Positions 38,348 through 46,882 of a stretch of 64,000 nt of DNA are shown here, piece by piece. Source of the stretch: JBMNIZ01 sp050951405 (GTDB taxonomy: Bacteria; Bacillota; DULZ01); the NCBI GenBank assembly GCA_050951405.1, contig JBMNIZ010000015.1, positions 1 through 64,000 on the forward strand. Reading direction: 5' to 3'. The first letter of the stretch is position 1, and each line of letters starts with the position of its first letter. A program made the position numbers and the translations under genes. The notes beneath the pieces were generated by a model, which had not been told where the DNA came from, ran no database searches, and was given only the letters and a program-made list of their open reading frames with translations.

Positions 38348-39750
38348 TTATTCCTCGACACTTTCTGCTTTTGCTAGCGGCTCTTCCCCCTCCAAATTGC
38401 CCGAACCGCCGGCTGTCTCCGCCTCTTCCGGCATGTCTGCGGGAGACGGAACCATTTTTTTCCGTTATTTTCGCTTCTTGCACCAAAAGGTCTACAACTT
38501 TATCCAGTAAAATGCTGTGCTTCAAACCTTCCAATCTATCCCCATCCGCCAGGGCTTTCTCTACACTATCCACATCTCGTTGACATTTCTCTGCAATTTT
38601 CTTAAATTCCTCTTTTAATTCTTCGTCAGTTACTTCCATTTTCTCAGCACTGGCAATGGCTTCAAGGGTTAGTTCAGCATGGACGGCCTCTTTGGCTTGC
38701 TCACGGAACTCTTCACGGAATTCCTCCTTAGCCTTGCCGATAGCCTGCAAATATTGTTCCAGGGTCAAACCGCTTGCAAACAGGCTTCCTTCAAAGTCTT
38801 CCAGCATCAGATCTATTCTGCGCTCAATCATGACCTCAGGGATCTCAATTTCAGCGTTTTCAGAAGCCTTCCTGATCAATTCTTCCTTGACTGCTCTCTC
38901 GGCCATTCCCTCAGCCGCTTGCGCAAGTCTTTTTCTGATATCTGCCTTCAACTCCTCCAAAGTCTCGAACTCGCTCACATCTTTGGCGAATTCATCATCA
39001 AGAGGAGAAAGTTCTTTCCTCTTCAACTCTTTAACTGTAACGGTAAAAACAGCCTCTTTACCGGCTAATTCCTCTGCATGATAGTCCTGGGGAAAGGTAA
39101 CCTTGATTTCTTTTTGTTCCCCCACCTTCATGCCCATCAGCTGCTCGGTAAAACCTGGAACAAAGCTATTGGCACCGACAGCCAGGGAATAATTTTGCGC
39201 ACTTCCGCCCGGGAAAAGCTCTCCGTTAATTCTTCCCTCATAATCTATCACCGCTATATCGTCTTTTTCCACTTCCCCTTCCTCCAGGCTGACCAGACGG
39301 GCATACCTGTCCTGCATCTTTTTCAGGTATTCATCCACCTGGCGCTCGCCGGTTTGCAAAATCTTCTTTTCCACTTCAAACCCTTTATATTCACCTAGTT
39401 TTACTTCAGGCTTGACAGTTATCTGCGCTTTAAAAACAAAAGGCTTCCCTGCCTCCAATTGAACTATTTCTACCTCCGGTTGGTCAACCGGCTCAATGGC
39501 TGTCTCTTTTACGGCGTCAAAATAGACGCTGGGAAGAAGAATATCCGCCGCTTCTCCATAAAGGACTTCAGAGCCTATGTATCTTTCCAGAATAAAGCGG
39601 GGTGCTTTGCCTTTTCTGAACCCGGGAATGTTGTACTTTGGTACGAGTTTTTTATAAAGCCTGCTGCACTGCTTTTTCCAGCCTTTCCTCGCCAACCTCA
39701 ACCTCCAGCAGCACCCGATTGGTTTCTATCTTTTCCACGTTTACTTTCAT
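38348..39750 (-). CDS. tig: trigger factor, two frameshifts
   Basis: Ribosome-bound chaperone and prolyl isomerase. About 467 residues when joined: ribosome-binding tail with the signature YNIPGFRKGKAPRFILERYIG, a PPIase domain (DDIAVIDYEGRINGELFPGGSAQNYSLAVG) and a helical C-terminal domain. The true N-terminus MKVNVEKIETNRVLLEVEV starts at ATG 39750 behind GGGGGAG; an extra T near 39656 separates it from the main frame. A second shift in the A-run near 38458 hides the acidic end MVPSPADMPEEAE...ESVEE. Confidence 0.93.
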
Positions 39751-39988
39751 TTATGCTCCCCCTGTTTCTGTTAATTCATTTATATGAACCTTATTTGCAA
39801 ATCGTACCGAAGATGATACGGCAATGTTATTGCTGTTCATTCTTATTATTTGATTTACTAGTTCTCTTTAATCCTAATATTTCCTGCTGCCCGGGCCAAT
39901 AATCTCCCAAAGAGATTAATAAATAGAATAACACCTCGGACAGATTACCTGCCGAGGCTTCTGAAGGAGCTTCACCAAATAATAGAAA

Positions 39989-40063
39989 TGGAGCGGAAGA
40001 CGGGATTTGAACCCGCGGCCCTCGCCTTGGCAAGGCGATGCTCTACCGCTGAGCTACTTCCGC
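39989..40063 (-). tRNA. tRNA-Gly (GCC)
   Basis: Cloverleaf on the minus strand with acceptor GCGGAAG/CTTCCGC, D-arm AGCTCAGCGGTAGAGC, anticodon loop TTGCCAA (GCC), T-loop GGTTCAAATCC and encoded CCA. It lies upstream of tig on the same strand. Confidence 0.97.
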
Positions 40064-40120
40064 ATACATTGACCCCAACCTTTGCGAAGATCATTATAAA
40101 CTTTTTGCCATGGGGAGTCA

Positions 40121-40133
40121 AGCAAAAAAAGCC
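40121..40133. repeat. 13-bp direct repeat flanking the ISNCY-like element, left copy
   Basis: AGCAAAAAAAGCC occurs here and at 41734-41746, on either side of the IS. The right copy is the T-run of the terminator of the M20 gene. It is the best candidate for the target duplication, but because it is A-rich it could be chance. Confidence 0.5.
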
Positions 40134-40215
40134 TTGTTGTTGTTATCTTATGATAATGTCATCTTGTTAATTATCTTGATAAAATGTCACTATGGATAAC
40201 GAGGTGTATTATCTT

Positions 40216-41488
40216 ATGTCCCAAAAACAACTTAATAGGTTTTTAGTAATTACCAAACTCATCGAAGGGCATATCACAGTCAAAGAAGCATCTGAGAGCC
40301 TTGGACTTTGCGAAAGACAAATACTCCGCCTCAAGAAAGGAGTGCAAGAACAGGGGGGCGTCTTTCCTAGTCCATAAAAACAAAGGCAAAAAACCTTATC
40401 ATGCCATCCCGGATCAAACTGCCCAGACAATTATTAACCTTAAAAAGTCAGATACCTACAAAAACGCTAATTTCTTGCACTTTCAGGAAATGCTGGCAGA
40501 GCATGAACAAATTAATATCAGCTATTCAGCGCTTTACAAGCTGCTAAAGAAGTCGGGCTTTGAAAGCCCGAAAAAACGTAGGAGGTTTAAGCCCCATCGC
40601 ACTAGAAAGCGTAAACCCCAGGAAGGGCTTTTAATCCAGATGGATGCTACGCCCTATGAATGGTTTGGTACCAGCGAAAAGTTTAGCCTGCATGGTGGTA
40701 TTGATGATGCTACAGGCAAAGTGGTAGCCTTATACCTGGCTAAGAATGAATGCCTCCAGGGGTACTTTGAAGTTATGCGCTTTATGTTTGAAAATTTCGG
40801 CATCCCGGTTAGTATCTATTCCGACAGCCATACCATTTTCAAATCACCTTTAAAGGATAAACTGTCTATTGAAGAACAGTTGGCAGGTAAAAGAACAAAA
40901 CCAACCCAGTTTGGCCGTGCTATGGAAGAGATGGGTGTAACCATTATTACCGCACGTTCACCTCAAGCAAAGGGCCGTGTGGAACGTCTGTGGGAAACGC
41001 TGCAAAGTAGACTGCCGGTCGAGTTTAAGCGTAACAACATCAACACTTTGGATGAGGCTAATGCCTTTTTAGCAAAGTACATATACAAGTTTAATAAGCG
41101 GTTTGCGGTAGAGCCTGAAAATACCGAATGTGCTTTCAGACCCGTACCTTCAAACCTGTGCATAGACCACATCCTTTGCATCGTTAAGCAGCGTACATTT
41201 GACAATGGTGGAGTATTTTCCTTTTACAGTAAACATTTTAAGATTATTCAGTCCAAGGAACTTCCTCCACTACCCAAAAGTGCCCGCATAGATGTACTTA
41301 CTAGCCCTCATTTCGGTATTAAAGTGGCCTATAAGGGTGCTATATACGATACAATGCCGTTCGTTAAGTCAAAGAAGATACAGGACAAGGCTCCTGCAAA
41401 AGAGAGAAAGAAATGGTCACCACCGGACAGCCATTACTACAAGTACGGTCATAGACTTGTGAAAAAAACTGGCCTTTACCGAAAGTGA
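40216..41488 (+). CDS. ISNCY-like rve-type transposase, one frameshift
   Basis: About 423 residues when joined. The N-terminal helix-turn-helix (LEGHITVKEA-type: IEGHITVKEASESLGLCERQ) is followed by an integrase core with D in LIQMDATPYEWF, D in VSIYSDSHTIF and E in ARSPQAKGRVERLWETLQ, and a C-terminal beta part. The two open frames meet at a G6 run near 40355, where two bases must be skipped or one added. The start ATG 40216 follows GAGGTG. The D-D-E order and HTH agree with the IS1202 group of ISNCY. Confidence 0.8.
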
Positions 41489-41551
41489 TCAAGAAATACT
41501 CGCGATGCTCGAAGAAATATTTCTCTCAAAAATGGCTTAAAACACGTTGTT

Positions 41552-41671
41552 TTAACCTGGCTAACTATTACTCTGCTGGCTGCCTGGCAACGTCAAGGGC
41601 GAGCTTTAGCGAGTTCATCTTGACCCTTGACGTTGCCAGGCAGCCAGCTATCATCCCAATAGCCAGGTTAA
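41552..41671. repeat. long inverted repeat (two-part hairpin) downstream of the transposase
   Basis: A perfect 25-bp inverted repeat (41575-41599 with 41624-41648, 24-nt loop) lies inside an outer 12-bp stem, TTAACCTGGCTA/TAGCCAGGTTAA (41552-41563 with 41660-41671). It sits between the transposase stop and the right end of the IS. It could form a very stable RNA or cruciform; there is no T-run, so it is not a standard terminator. Confidence 0.9.
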
Positions 41672-41736
41672 AGATGACATTTTCTAACGATAATTAACTA
41701 TCTTTTGGGGTGACATTTTCATAAGTTATTGACAGC

Positions 41737-41768
41737 AAAAAAAGCCGGCTCCCATCCGGCTGCCGGCT
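41737..41768 (-). terminator. intrinsic terminator of the M20 deacylase gene
   Basis: On the minus strand AGCCGGC/GCCGGCT with a 12-nt loop is followed by T7. It lies 14 bp past the stop codon and directly at the IS border; its T-run is the right copy of the 13-bp repeat. Confidence 0.8.
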
Positions 41769-41781
41769 CTGTCCTCACATC

Positions 41782-43047
41782 CTATTTTTCTATTTGGCAC
41801 CAGGCCAGAATGGTCTGGGCCAAAATCTTGGTGCTCTGGATTAAATCATCAATGTTCACCCATTCATTATTGGCATGCATCTGTTCGGTCATGCCCGGCC
41901 CAAAAATCACTGTGGGCGTATTGCCATAGCTATTTAAGAAACGAATATCGGCAGCCCCCTCCCGGCCGCTGATAATGGGTTCCTGGCCCATCACTTGAAC
42001 AAAACTTTGCCGGAGAGTCTGCACAATGGGACTGTCTACAGGGATTTCCGAGGGTTCGGCGAAGTAACCCGTAAAGATAATCTCAGGAGGATGCTCTTTC
42101 AACCAAGGATCTGCGGCAGCCTTTTTACGAATAAATTCCACAAACTCCGCCTTGACCTCATCTGAATCCTCTCCTGGCACCGTGGCCATAGAACCTTTGA
42201 GTAGACAACTGTCCGGAAAAGCACTATGGTAAGAACCGCTTTCGAATACTCCCACCATGCAAGGAAGAGCAGCTCGAATATCCGGGTATAAGGAGTGGCT
42301 CACCTTCTTTAGCCGCACCTGTTCGAAATCAGCCACAGCTTGGGTAACCAGATAACCCTTTTCGATAGCGTTGACTCCTTCCCAGCGGCGCTGAATACCA
42401 GCGGCCTTGCCTTTCACTTTGATCTCAAACCAAATCCGGCCGATGGAACCGGGCTGAACTCGCATACTGGAAGTCTCACAGCAAATACCTCCATCAGCCT
42501 TATATCCTTTTAGGACACAGGCCAGGGTGCCATTGCCGGAAAGTTCTTCATCAACCACATATTCCAAGATCACATCTCCCCGCAGGGAAATACCGGATGC
42601 AATAATCGCCTGCACCGCCATGGTCATGGCGGCAAGCCCCGATTTCATATCGGAAGCTCCCCGACCATAAACCCGACCATCGGCAATCTCACCGGACCAG
42701 CTCCCATACTGCCAGCTTTCCTCTGCACCCGCTGGAATCACGTCCACATGCCCGTTTAGGAGCAAAGACTTCCCTCCTCCTTTTCCTCTAAGGATACCCA
42801 CCACATTAGGCCGACCTTCATAGCCTCGGGAGACTTCCACAAAGGCAGGATGCTGCCGCAAAGCCTCCAAAGAAGGCTCAAAAACATCAACTTCCAGACC
42901 CATTTTTTTCAGTCGTTCCGCAATAAACTGCTGGATAGGCCCCTCTTCCCCGGTTACGCTGGGAAAGCGAATTAGGTCTTGGAGAAAGCTGACGACAGCA
43001 GTTCGGTTCTCATCAATCCATTGATCGACACGTTGACTATGGTTCAA
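41782..43047 (-). CDS. M20-family ArgE/DapE-type deacylase
   Basis: Zinc amidohydrolase of about 421 residues. Metal-ligand motifs are LLLNGHVDVIPAG, GRGASDMKSGLAAM, VDEELSGNG (the catalytic Glu pair) and a late His (MTEQMHANNEWV), with a dimerisation domain between. The family includes acetylornithine deacetylase and succinyl-diaminopimelate desuccinylase; the substrate cannot be fixed from sequence, and no arg or dap genes are near. TTG 43047 is preferred because AAGGGGG lies 8 bp upstream; ATG 43068 lacks a site. Single-gene unit with its own terminator. Confidence 0.85.
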   Translation of the reverse strand: MNHSQRVDQWIDENRTAVVSFLQDLIRFPSVTGEEGPIQQFIAERLKKMGLEVDVFEPSLEALRQHPAFVEVSRGYEGRPNVVGILRGKGGGKSLLLNGHVDVIPAGAEESWQYGSWSGEIADGRVYGRGASDMKSGLAAMTMAVQAIIASGISLRGDVILEYVVDEELSGNGTLACVLKGYKADGGICCETSSMRVQPGSIGRIWFEIKVKGKAAGIQRRWEGVNAIEKGYLVTQAVADFEQVRLKKVSHSLYPDIRAALPCMVGVFESGSYHSAFPDSCLLKGSMATVPGEDSDEVKAEFVEFIRKKAAADPWLKEHPPEIIFTGYFAEPSEIPVDSPIVQTLRQSFVQVMGQEPIISGREGAADIRFLNSYGNTPTVIFGPGMTEQMHANNEWVNIDDLIQSTKILAQTILAWCQIEK

Positions 43048-43371
43048 AATGCATTTCCCCCTTCCCATCTGAAAAGCATTGCAACTTAAGGTTTAATCAA
43101 GCTTCTCCACAAAAATAACATACCCCTTTGTACCAATAGAACAATTTTCAACCGGAAATGCTCAAATAAACTGCGGCAAAAAACCCTTGCCTCCCTTGTT
43201 GCTCTTAGCTTTTCAAAGAACCAAACCTGCAGCTGTCTTGCGCAAAAAGAAAGAGTACTTTGTCCCTTTGGTCAGCTTCCCCCGAAAAATTTTATCCATC
43301 GAAAAGGTGCATCGCAAAAAAAAAAGAGAGCTGCTCCCACAGCCCACGATCAGACACTAAAAGAAAATCTT
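43048..43371. other. gene-free gap of about 320 bp
   Basis: No convincing gene is seen. Near 43316-43345 there is a weak minus-strand hairpin (GCTG/CAGC) followed by T-rich sequence that may terminate the polysaccharide deacetylase transcript. The rest should hold the promoter of the M20 gene, which I could not identify. Confidence 0.4.
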
Positions 43372-44232
43372 TTACTTTTCTTGACTGACTCCCAAAAGTT
43401 CCGGGATAGTCACAAAAGAATAGCCTTCTTTCATAAGAGTCTGGATCACAACAGGTAATGCTTCAACAGTCCCACTCAAGTCTTCCCCCGGCCCCCCGGC
43501 CGAGTGCTGCAACACTATCGACCCTTGGCGTACATTTTCCAAAATATTGAACCTCACCTGCTCTCCGGTCAACCCCTTCCAGTCCAAGGAATCCACATTC
43601 CAGGCGATGATCTTATAACCGAGAGCTTCCACTTCCCTGACCTTTTGTCGGTCCAGGGAACCATAGGGAGAACGAAACAGAGCCGTTCGATAGCCAATTT
43701 CTTTCAACAACAAATTTTCTGTTTGCGTAATTTCCTTTTCCAGGGCCTGCCTGTCCAGCTTGAGCAGATTCGGGTGACTCCAAGAGTGATTACCCACTAT
43801 ATGCCCCTCCCGGACCATTCTCTGGACAATATCTTGATGCACTTCCACCCTTTTCCCGATGACAAAAAAGGTGGCTTTCACCTTGTGTTTTTGGAGGATG
43901 TCGAGAATTTTGGGGGTATAAAGGGAATCAGGGCCATCGTCAAAAGTCAGGGCTACCATTTTCACATCGGCCGGTCCCCGGTTAAAAACCAGGCCGGGAA
44001 ATTCACTGGCCAGATCCAAAATCTCCCTTTGGGGAAAACCCCTGCCCGTCCGCTCCGGCCCGCCCGCCAGTTCAAAGGCCGGGGACAAATCCTGTGGTTG
44101 ACGGTATCTTTCCGCCATAGGGGGAGCAGAACGATTGGGCACAAGACGCAGCTGGGTACCGGTTCCTATCATCCAGGAACCGATAAGCAGCGCTACCAAG
44201 ACAATAACGGAAAACCAAAAACGTCTTGTCAT
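43372..44232 (-). CDS. polysaccharide deacetylase (NodB domain), membrane-anchored or secreted
   Basis: Carbohydrate esterase family 4 enzyme, probably acting on peptidoglycan or cell-surface sugars. About 286 residues: an N-terminal hydrophobic segment (FWFSVIVLVALLIGSWMIG) and a NodB domain with motif 1 ALTFDDGPD, motif 2 HSWSHP, motif 3 RSPYG, motif 4 DSLDW and motif 5 IVLQHSAGG. All metal and catalytic positions look intact. ATG 44232 has GAGGTG 6 bp upstream. Spore-forming bacteria carry several such enzymes for cortex formation, so a sporulation role is possible but not shown. Confidence 0.9.
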   Translation of the reverse strand: MTRRFWFSVIVLVALLIGSWMIGTGTQLRLVPNRSAPPMAERYRQPQDLSPAFELAGGPERTGRGFPQREILDLASEFPGLVFNRGPADVKMVALTFDDGPDSLYTPKILDILQKHKVKATFFVIGKRVEVHQDIVQRMVREGHIVGNHSWSHPNLLKLDRQALEKEITQTENLLLKEIGYRTALFRSPYGSLDRQKVREVEALGYKIIAWNVDSLDWKGLTGEQVRFNILENVRQGSIVLQHSAGGPGEDLSGTVEALPVVIQTLMKEGYSFVTIPELLGVSQEK

Positions 44233-44331
44233 CCGCATCACCTCAAAAGTTAGCATCACCTTTGAGATGATAAACTATGCCTTTAATAATGTATGAATCA
44301 GCTGAAACTAACTGGAAAAATTCCCATCATT

Positions 44332-44796
44332 TTATTCAGCTTCCTTTTTTGGCAGCAGCCTCTGAAAGTAAATAAACACCGGCAAAGGAACCACAATCCA
44401 AGCAAAGCTTTTGATCAGGCTGTTTTTTGCCCTGTTGATCTGCCTTTCTTTTTCTGCCAGCACCATTGCATCATATCTGTTCTTTAATTCTTCTTGGGAA
44501 ACTCTTTCTTCATCTGCATCTCCCTCTTCCTGGTAAGCTCTCTCATCTCCCCATCTTTGAAATTCTTCAAAAGTTTGGTAATACGGGGCCGGAGCGATAA
44601 TATCAGCAATAGCCATGACAGCCCCGACACTGCCACCAATAGTCATCATCAAGGTGGCGAACAATACCAGATAGATATATACATTTCTGATCACATCTTC
44701 TCCCCCCTTATCCGCAAGAAATTTGACTCCGGCAGTGATAATAATAAGCACAATCACAACCAGTGTTAGTCCAAGAAAGGATGGTATTACGGCCAT
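44332..44796 (-). CDS. uncharacterised membrane protein with three hydrophobic segments
   Basis: 154 residues. Two N-terminal transmembrane helices (FLGLTLVVIVLIIITAGVKFL and YIYLVLFATLMMTIGGSVGAVMAIADII), a central charged, probably coiled stretch (EEGDADEERVSQEELKNRYDAMVLAEKERQINRAKN) and a third helix (SFAWIVVPLPVFIYFQRLL). The general layout resembles small DUF5671-like membrane proteins, a weak impression only. The frame is open and has a normal composition. No function can be given. Confidence 0.6.
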   Translation of the reverse strand: MAVIPSFLGLTLVVIVLIIITAGVKFLADKGGEDVIRNVYIYLVLFATLMMTIGGSVGAVMAIADIIAPAPYYQTFEEFQRWGDERAYQEEGDADEERVSQEELKNRYDAMVLAEKERQINRAKNSLIKSFAWIVVPLPVFIYFQRLLPKKEAE

Positions 44797-45175
44797 GCTT
44801 TTCTACCTCACTCCATTATACTTGTTGAATACTCGATGAGACGATCTGTTACTTTGCCTGGCGATGGAGTATCCATAATTTACTGCATGGTAGTTTTTTA
44901 GCTACACACTGGAGCCCGCTTCACAGCCCATGTTCTCCCAGCCTTTTCTTTTCCAATTATAACCGATAATCACGACCGGGTCATAGCCTTTAAGGAAATT
45001 TACATAAATTGTTAACCAGATCATCCCCGGAGTATTCCCCATCAGAAAAATTCAGCATCTGGTATAATAAAATTAACCGCCGGAATTAACATGAAAGAAG
45101 AACTTTAAATTGCCGCCATCAGATGGTATACTTTACAAAAACATCTTATTCCACCAGGAAAAGGGGTTAAGCGCT
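44797..45175. other. intergenic region upstream of purC
   Basis: About 380 bp without a gene. TATAAT at 45063-45068 on the plus strand could be the purC -10, but no good -35 lies 17 bp upstream. No riboswitch fold was recognised. Confidence 0.35.
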
Positions 45176-45865
45176 ATGGAACTTTTATACAAAGGAAAGA
45201 CCAAAGATGTTTATGACCTGAAAGACGGTACCTATCTCCTGCAATTTAAAGATGACGTGACCGGCAGCGACGGGATCTTCGATCCTGGAGCCAATGAAGT
45301 GGTTTTTCAACTGGCAGGGGCCGGTAAGGCCGCCCTCCGTTTAAGCAGCTACTTTTTTGAACTGCTGCAGAAGGAAAACATTCCTAGCCATTACTTAAAA
45401 TCTGATTTAGAACAGGGGACGATGACGGTCATGCCTGCCACTCCCTTTGGTCACGGCGTGGAAGTCATCTGTCGCTACCGGGCCGTAGGCAGTTTTCTTC
45501 GTCGCTATGGGATGTATGTACAAGAAGGACAGCCTCTAGATGCCTTGGTAGAATTCACCCTGAAAGATGACCGGCGGCAGGACCCTCTGATCTGCCAGGA
45601 AGGATTGGCCATGTTGGGAATTATGACCATGGAAGAAAGTGAAACCGTAAAAAAAATGACCAGAAGAATCGGGCAGATAATTAAAGACAATATTGCCCAA
45701 AAAGGTTTGGAGCTTTATGATATTAAGCTTGAATTTGGCCGCATTGGAGATGGGAAGGAAATTGCCTTAATTGACGAAATTTCCGGCGGCAATATGCGGG
45801 TTTATCAAGGGGGAAAATATTTGGATCCCTTGCTGCTGACGGAGAAGATCTTGGGGGAAAAGTAA
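45176..45865 (+). CDS. purC: SAICAR synthetase (phosphoribosylaminoimidazole-succinocarboxamide synthase)
   Basis: Joins aspartate to CAIR with ATP in purine synthesis. 229 residues in the Firmicute short form: MELLYKGKTKDVYDLKDGTYLLQFKDDVTG, EVICRYRAVGSFLRRYG, LYDIKLEFGRIGDGKEIALIDEISGGNMRV. The start ATG 45176 follows AAGGGG; the open frame extends upstream without a ribosome-binding site. It is one of the few plus-strand genes and stands alone, away from a pur operon, convergent with the tauE-like gene 5 bp away. Confidence 0.93.
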   Translation: MELLYKGKTKDVYDLKDGTYLLQFKDDVTGSDGIFDPGANEVVFQLAGAGKAALRLSSYFFELLQKENIPSHYLKSDLEQGTMTVMPATPFGHGVEVICRYRAVGSFLRRYGMYVQEGQPLDALVEFTLKDDRRQDPLICQEGLAMLGIMTMEESETVKKMTRRIGQIIKDNIAQKGLELYDIKLEFGRIGDGKEIALIDEISGGNMRVYQGGKYLDPLLLTEKILGEK

Positions 45866-45870
45866 AACAA

Positions 45871-46608
45871 TTAAAGCAAACTGGTTACCAGTGAATATGC
45901 CGCCACAATAATTAAGAAAACCAGGACAATCTTCTTAAAAAGGGTATTGGATATATGGTTGAAGAGCTTGCGGCCGATGAACATGCCGGTAAAAACAAAG
46001 GGAATTAGATAAAGGGCAATCTTGGCCGTATGGAGAGGCAATGAACCCAGAGCAAACATGGGAATAAAACTGGAAGGATGCAGCAATAAAAAAAAGGCCA
46101 AGGTGGTTGCGCGAAACTCTTCCTTCTCAACATCTAAGCTGCTCAAAAAAAGGGCGATGGGAGGCCCGGACATGCCCACACTTCCTGACAGTATACCTGA
46201 GATGATACCCGTGGGCACAACATACTTTTCTGCCTGTTCCGGTTCGAATTTAAAACTGTAGTTTTTCAGACTGAGCAAGCTCATCAGTAAAATGACAAGG
46301 CTGGCATACACCTTGAGATTAACCGCATTAATCCGGGAAAAAACCAACAAGCCCAAGGGCAGTCCGATATAAGCACCGCCGGAAATCCTTTTTACCAGCT
46401 GCCAATTAGTGTCTACCCTGACAGAATACATTAAGGCCGTGATAGAGAAAAAGGACAACATTAGAGACAGGCCCACTGCGGTTTTCGGATCGAAGACCAG
46501 AATGAAAAATGGCATCGACACCATTACAAAACCAAAACCCGTCAAGGCCTGGGTAGCACCTGACAGCATCGCTACCAAAGCGCAGAATACTAATGTGCTT
46601 ATATCCAC
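45871..46608 (-). CDS. TauE/SafE (TSUP) family exporter, probable sulfite exporter of the sulfolactate island
   Basis: 245 residues, about seven or eight membrane helices, with TSUP features: ATQALTGFGFVMVSMPFF near the N-terminus and GSVGMSGPPIALFLSSL in the second half. The family exports sulfite, sulfoacetate or related anions, or takes up organic acids. It lies downstream of suyB on the same strand, and SuyAB releases sulfite, so sulfite export is the natural reading. A 274-bp gap with hairpins separates the two, so it may have its own promoter. The GAGGTG box lies 10 bp before the ATG. Confidence 0.75.
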   Translation of the reverse strand: MDISTLVFCALVAMLSGATQALTGFGFVMVSMPFFILVFDPKTAVGLSLMLSFFSITALMYSVRVDTNWQLVKRISGGAYIGLPLGLLVFSRINAVNLKVYASLVILLMSLLSLKNYSFKFEPEQAEKYVVPTGIISGILSGSVGMSGPPIALFLSSLDVEKEEFRATTLAFFLLLHPSSFIPMFALGSLPLHTAKIALYLIPFVFTGMFIGRKLFNHISNTLFKKIVLVFLIIVAAYSLVTSLL

Positions 46609-46842
46609 CAGCTACACCTCGAACTACCACAATAGGGAAAAGAATCATCCCGGAGTAGTTGCTGCCTCCGGGACGATGTGGATTGATTGCGGTGAATAAT
46701 GTTTCCTGTACTTGATTATACAATAAACCGCGCATTATTGAAATAAAATATCCTGCTATATCCAGGAATAAAAGGTCCATGGTGTTTTTGACAGAAGATC
46801 AACCCCATGACCATCCCCGACCATCAGGGTTCCGTATAATAG

Positions 46843-46876
46843 CTCTTGCCGCGGGTGATAATCCCTGCGGCAAGAG
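46843..46876. repeat. perfect 10-bp-stem hairpin downstream of suyB
   Basis: CTCTTGCCGC (46843-46852) pairs with GCGGCAAGAG (46867-46876) across a 14-nt loop, starting 7 bp past the suyB stop. There is no T-run on the minus strand, so it may be a partial terminator or a 3'-end stabiliser limiting read-through into the exporter gene. Confidence 0.7.
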
Positions 46877-46882
46877 TTTCTA

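Larger units (their letters stand above)
40134..41733 (+). mobile_element. ISNCY/IS1202-like insertion sequence, about 1.6 kb
   Basis: Imperfect terminal inverted repeats are seen: CTTATGATAATGTCATC on the left (from 40147) and CTTATGAAAATGTCACC read inward from the right (from 41725). Further AAATGTCA motifs lie inside both ends (around 40181 and 41675), as binding sites for the transposase might. It carries one rve-type transposase gene and a long hairpin near its 3' end. The exact ends are uncertain by about 15 bp. Confidence 0.75.

Noticed and set aside
2280..41733. The IS elements as the ends of a composite transposon
   Set aside because: The three elements belong to different families, each has its own duplication, and the DNA between them is ordinary conserved chromosome.
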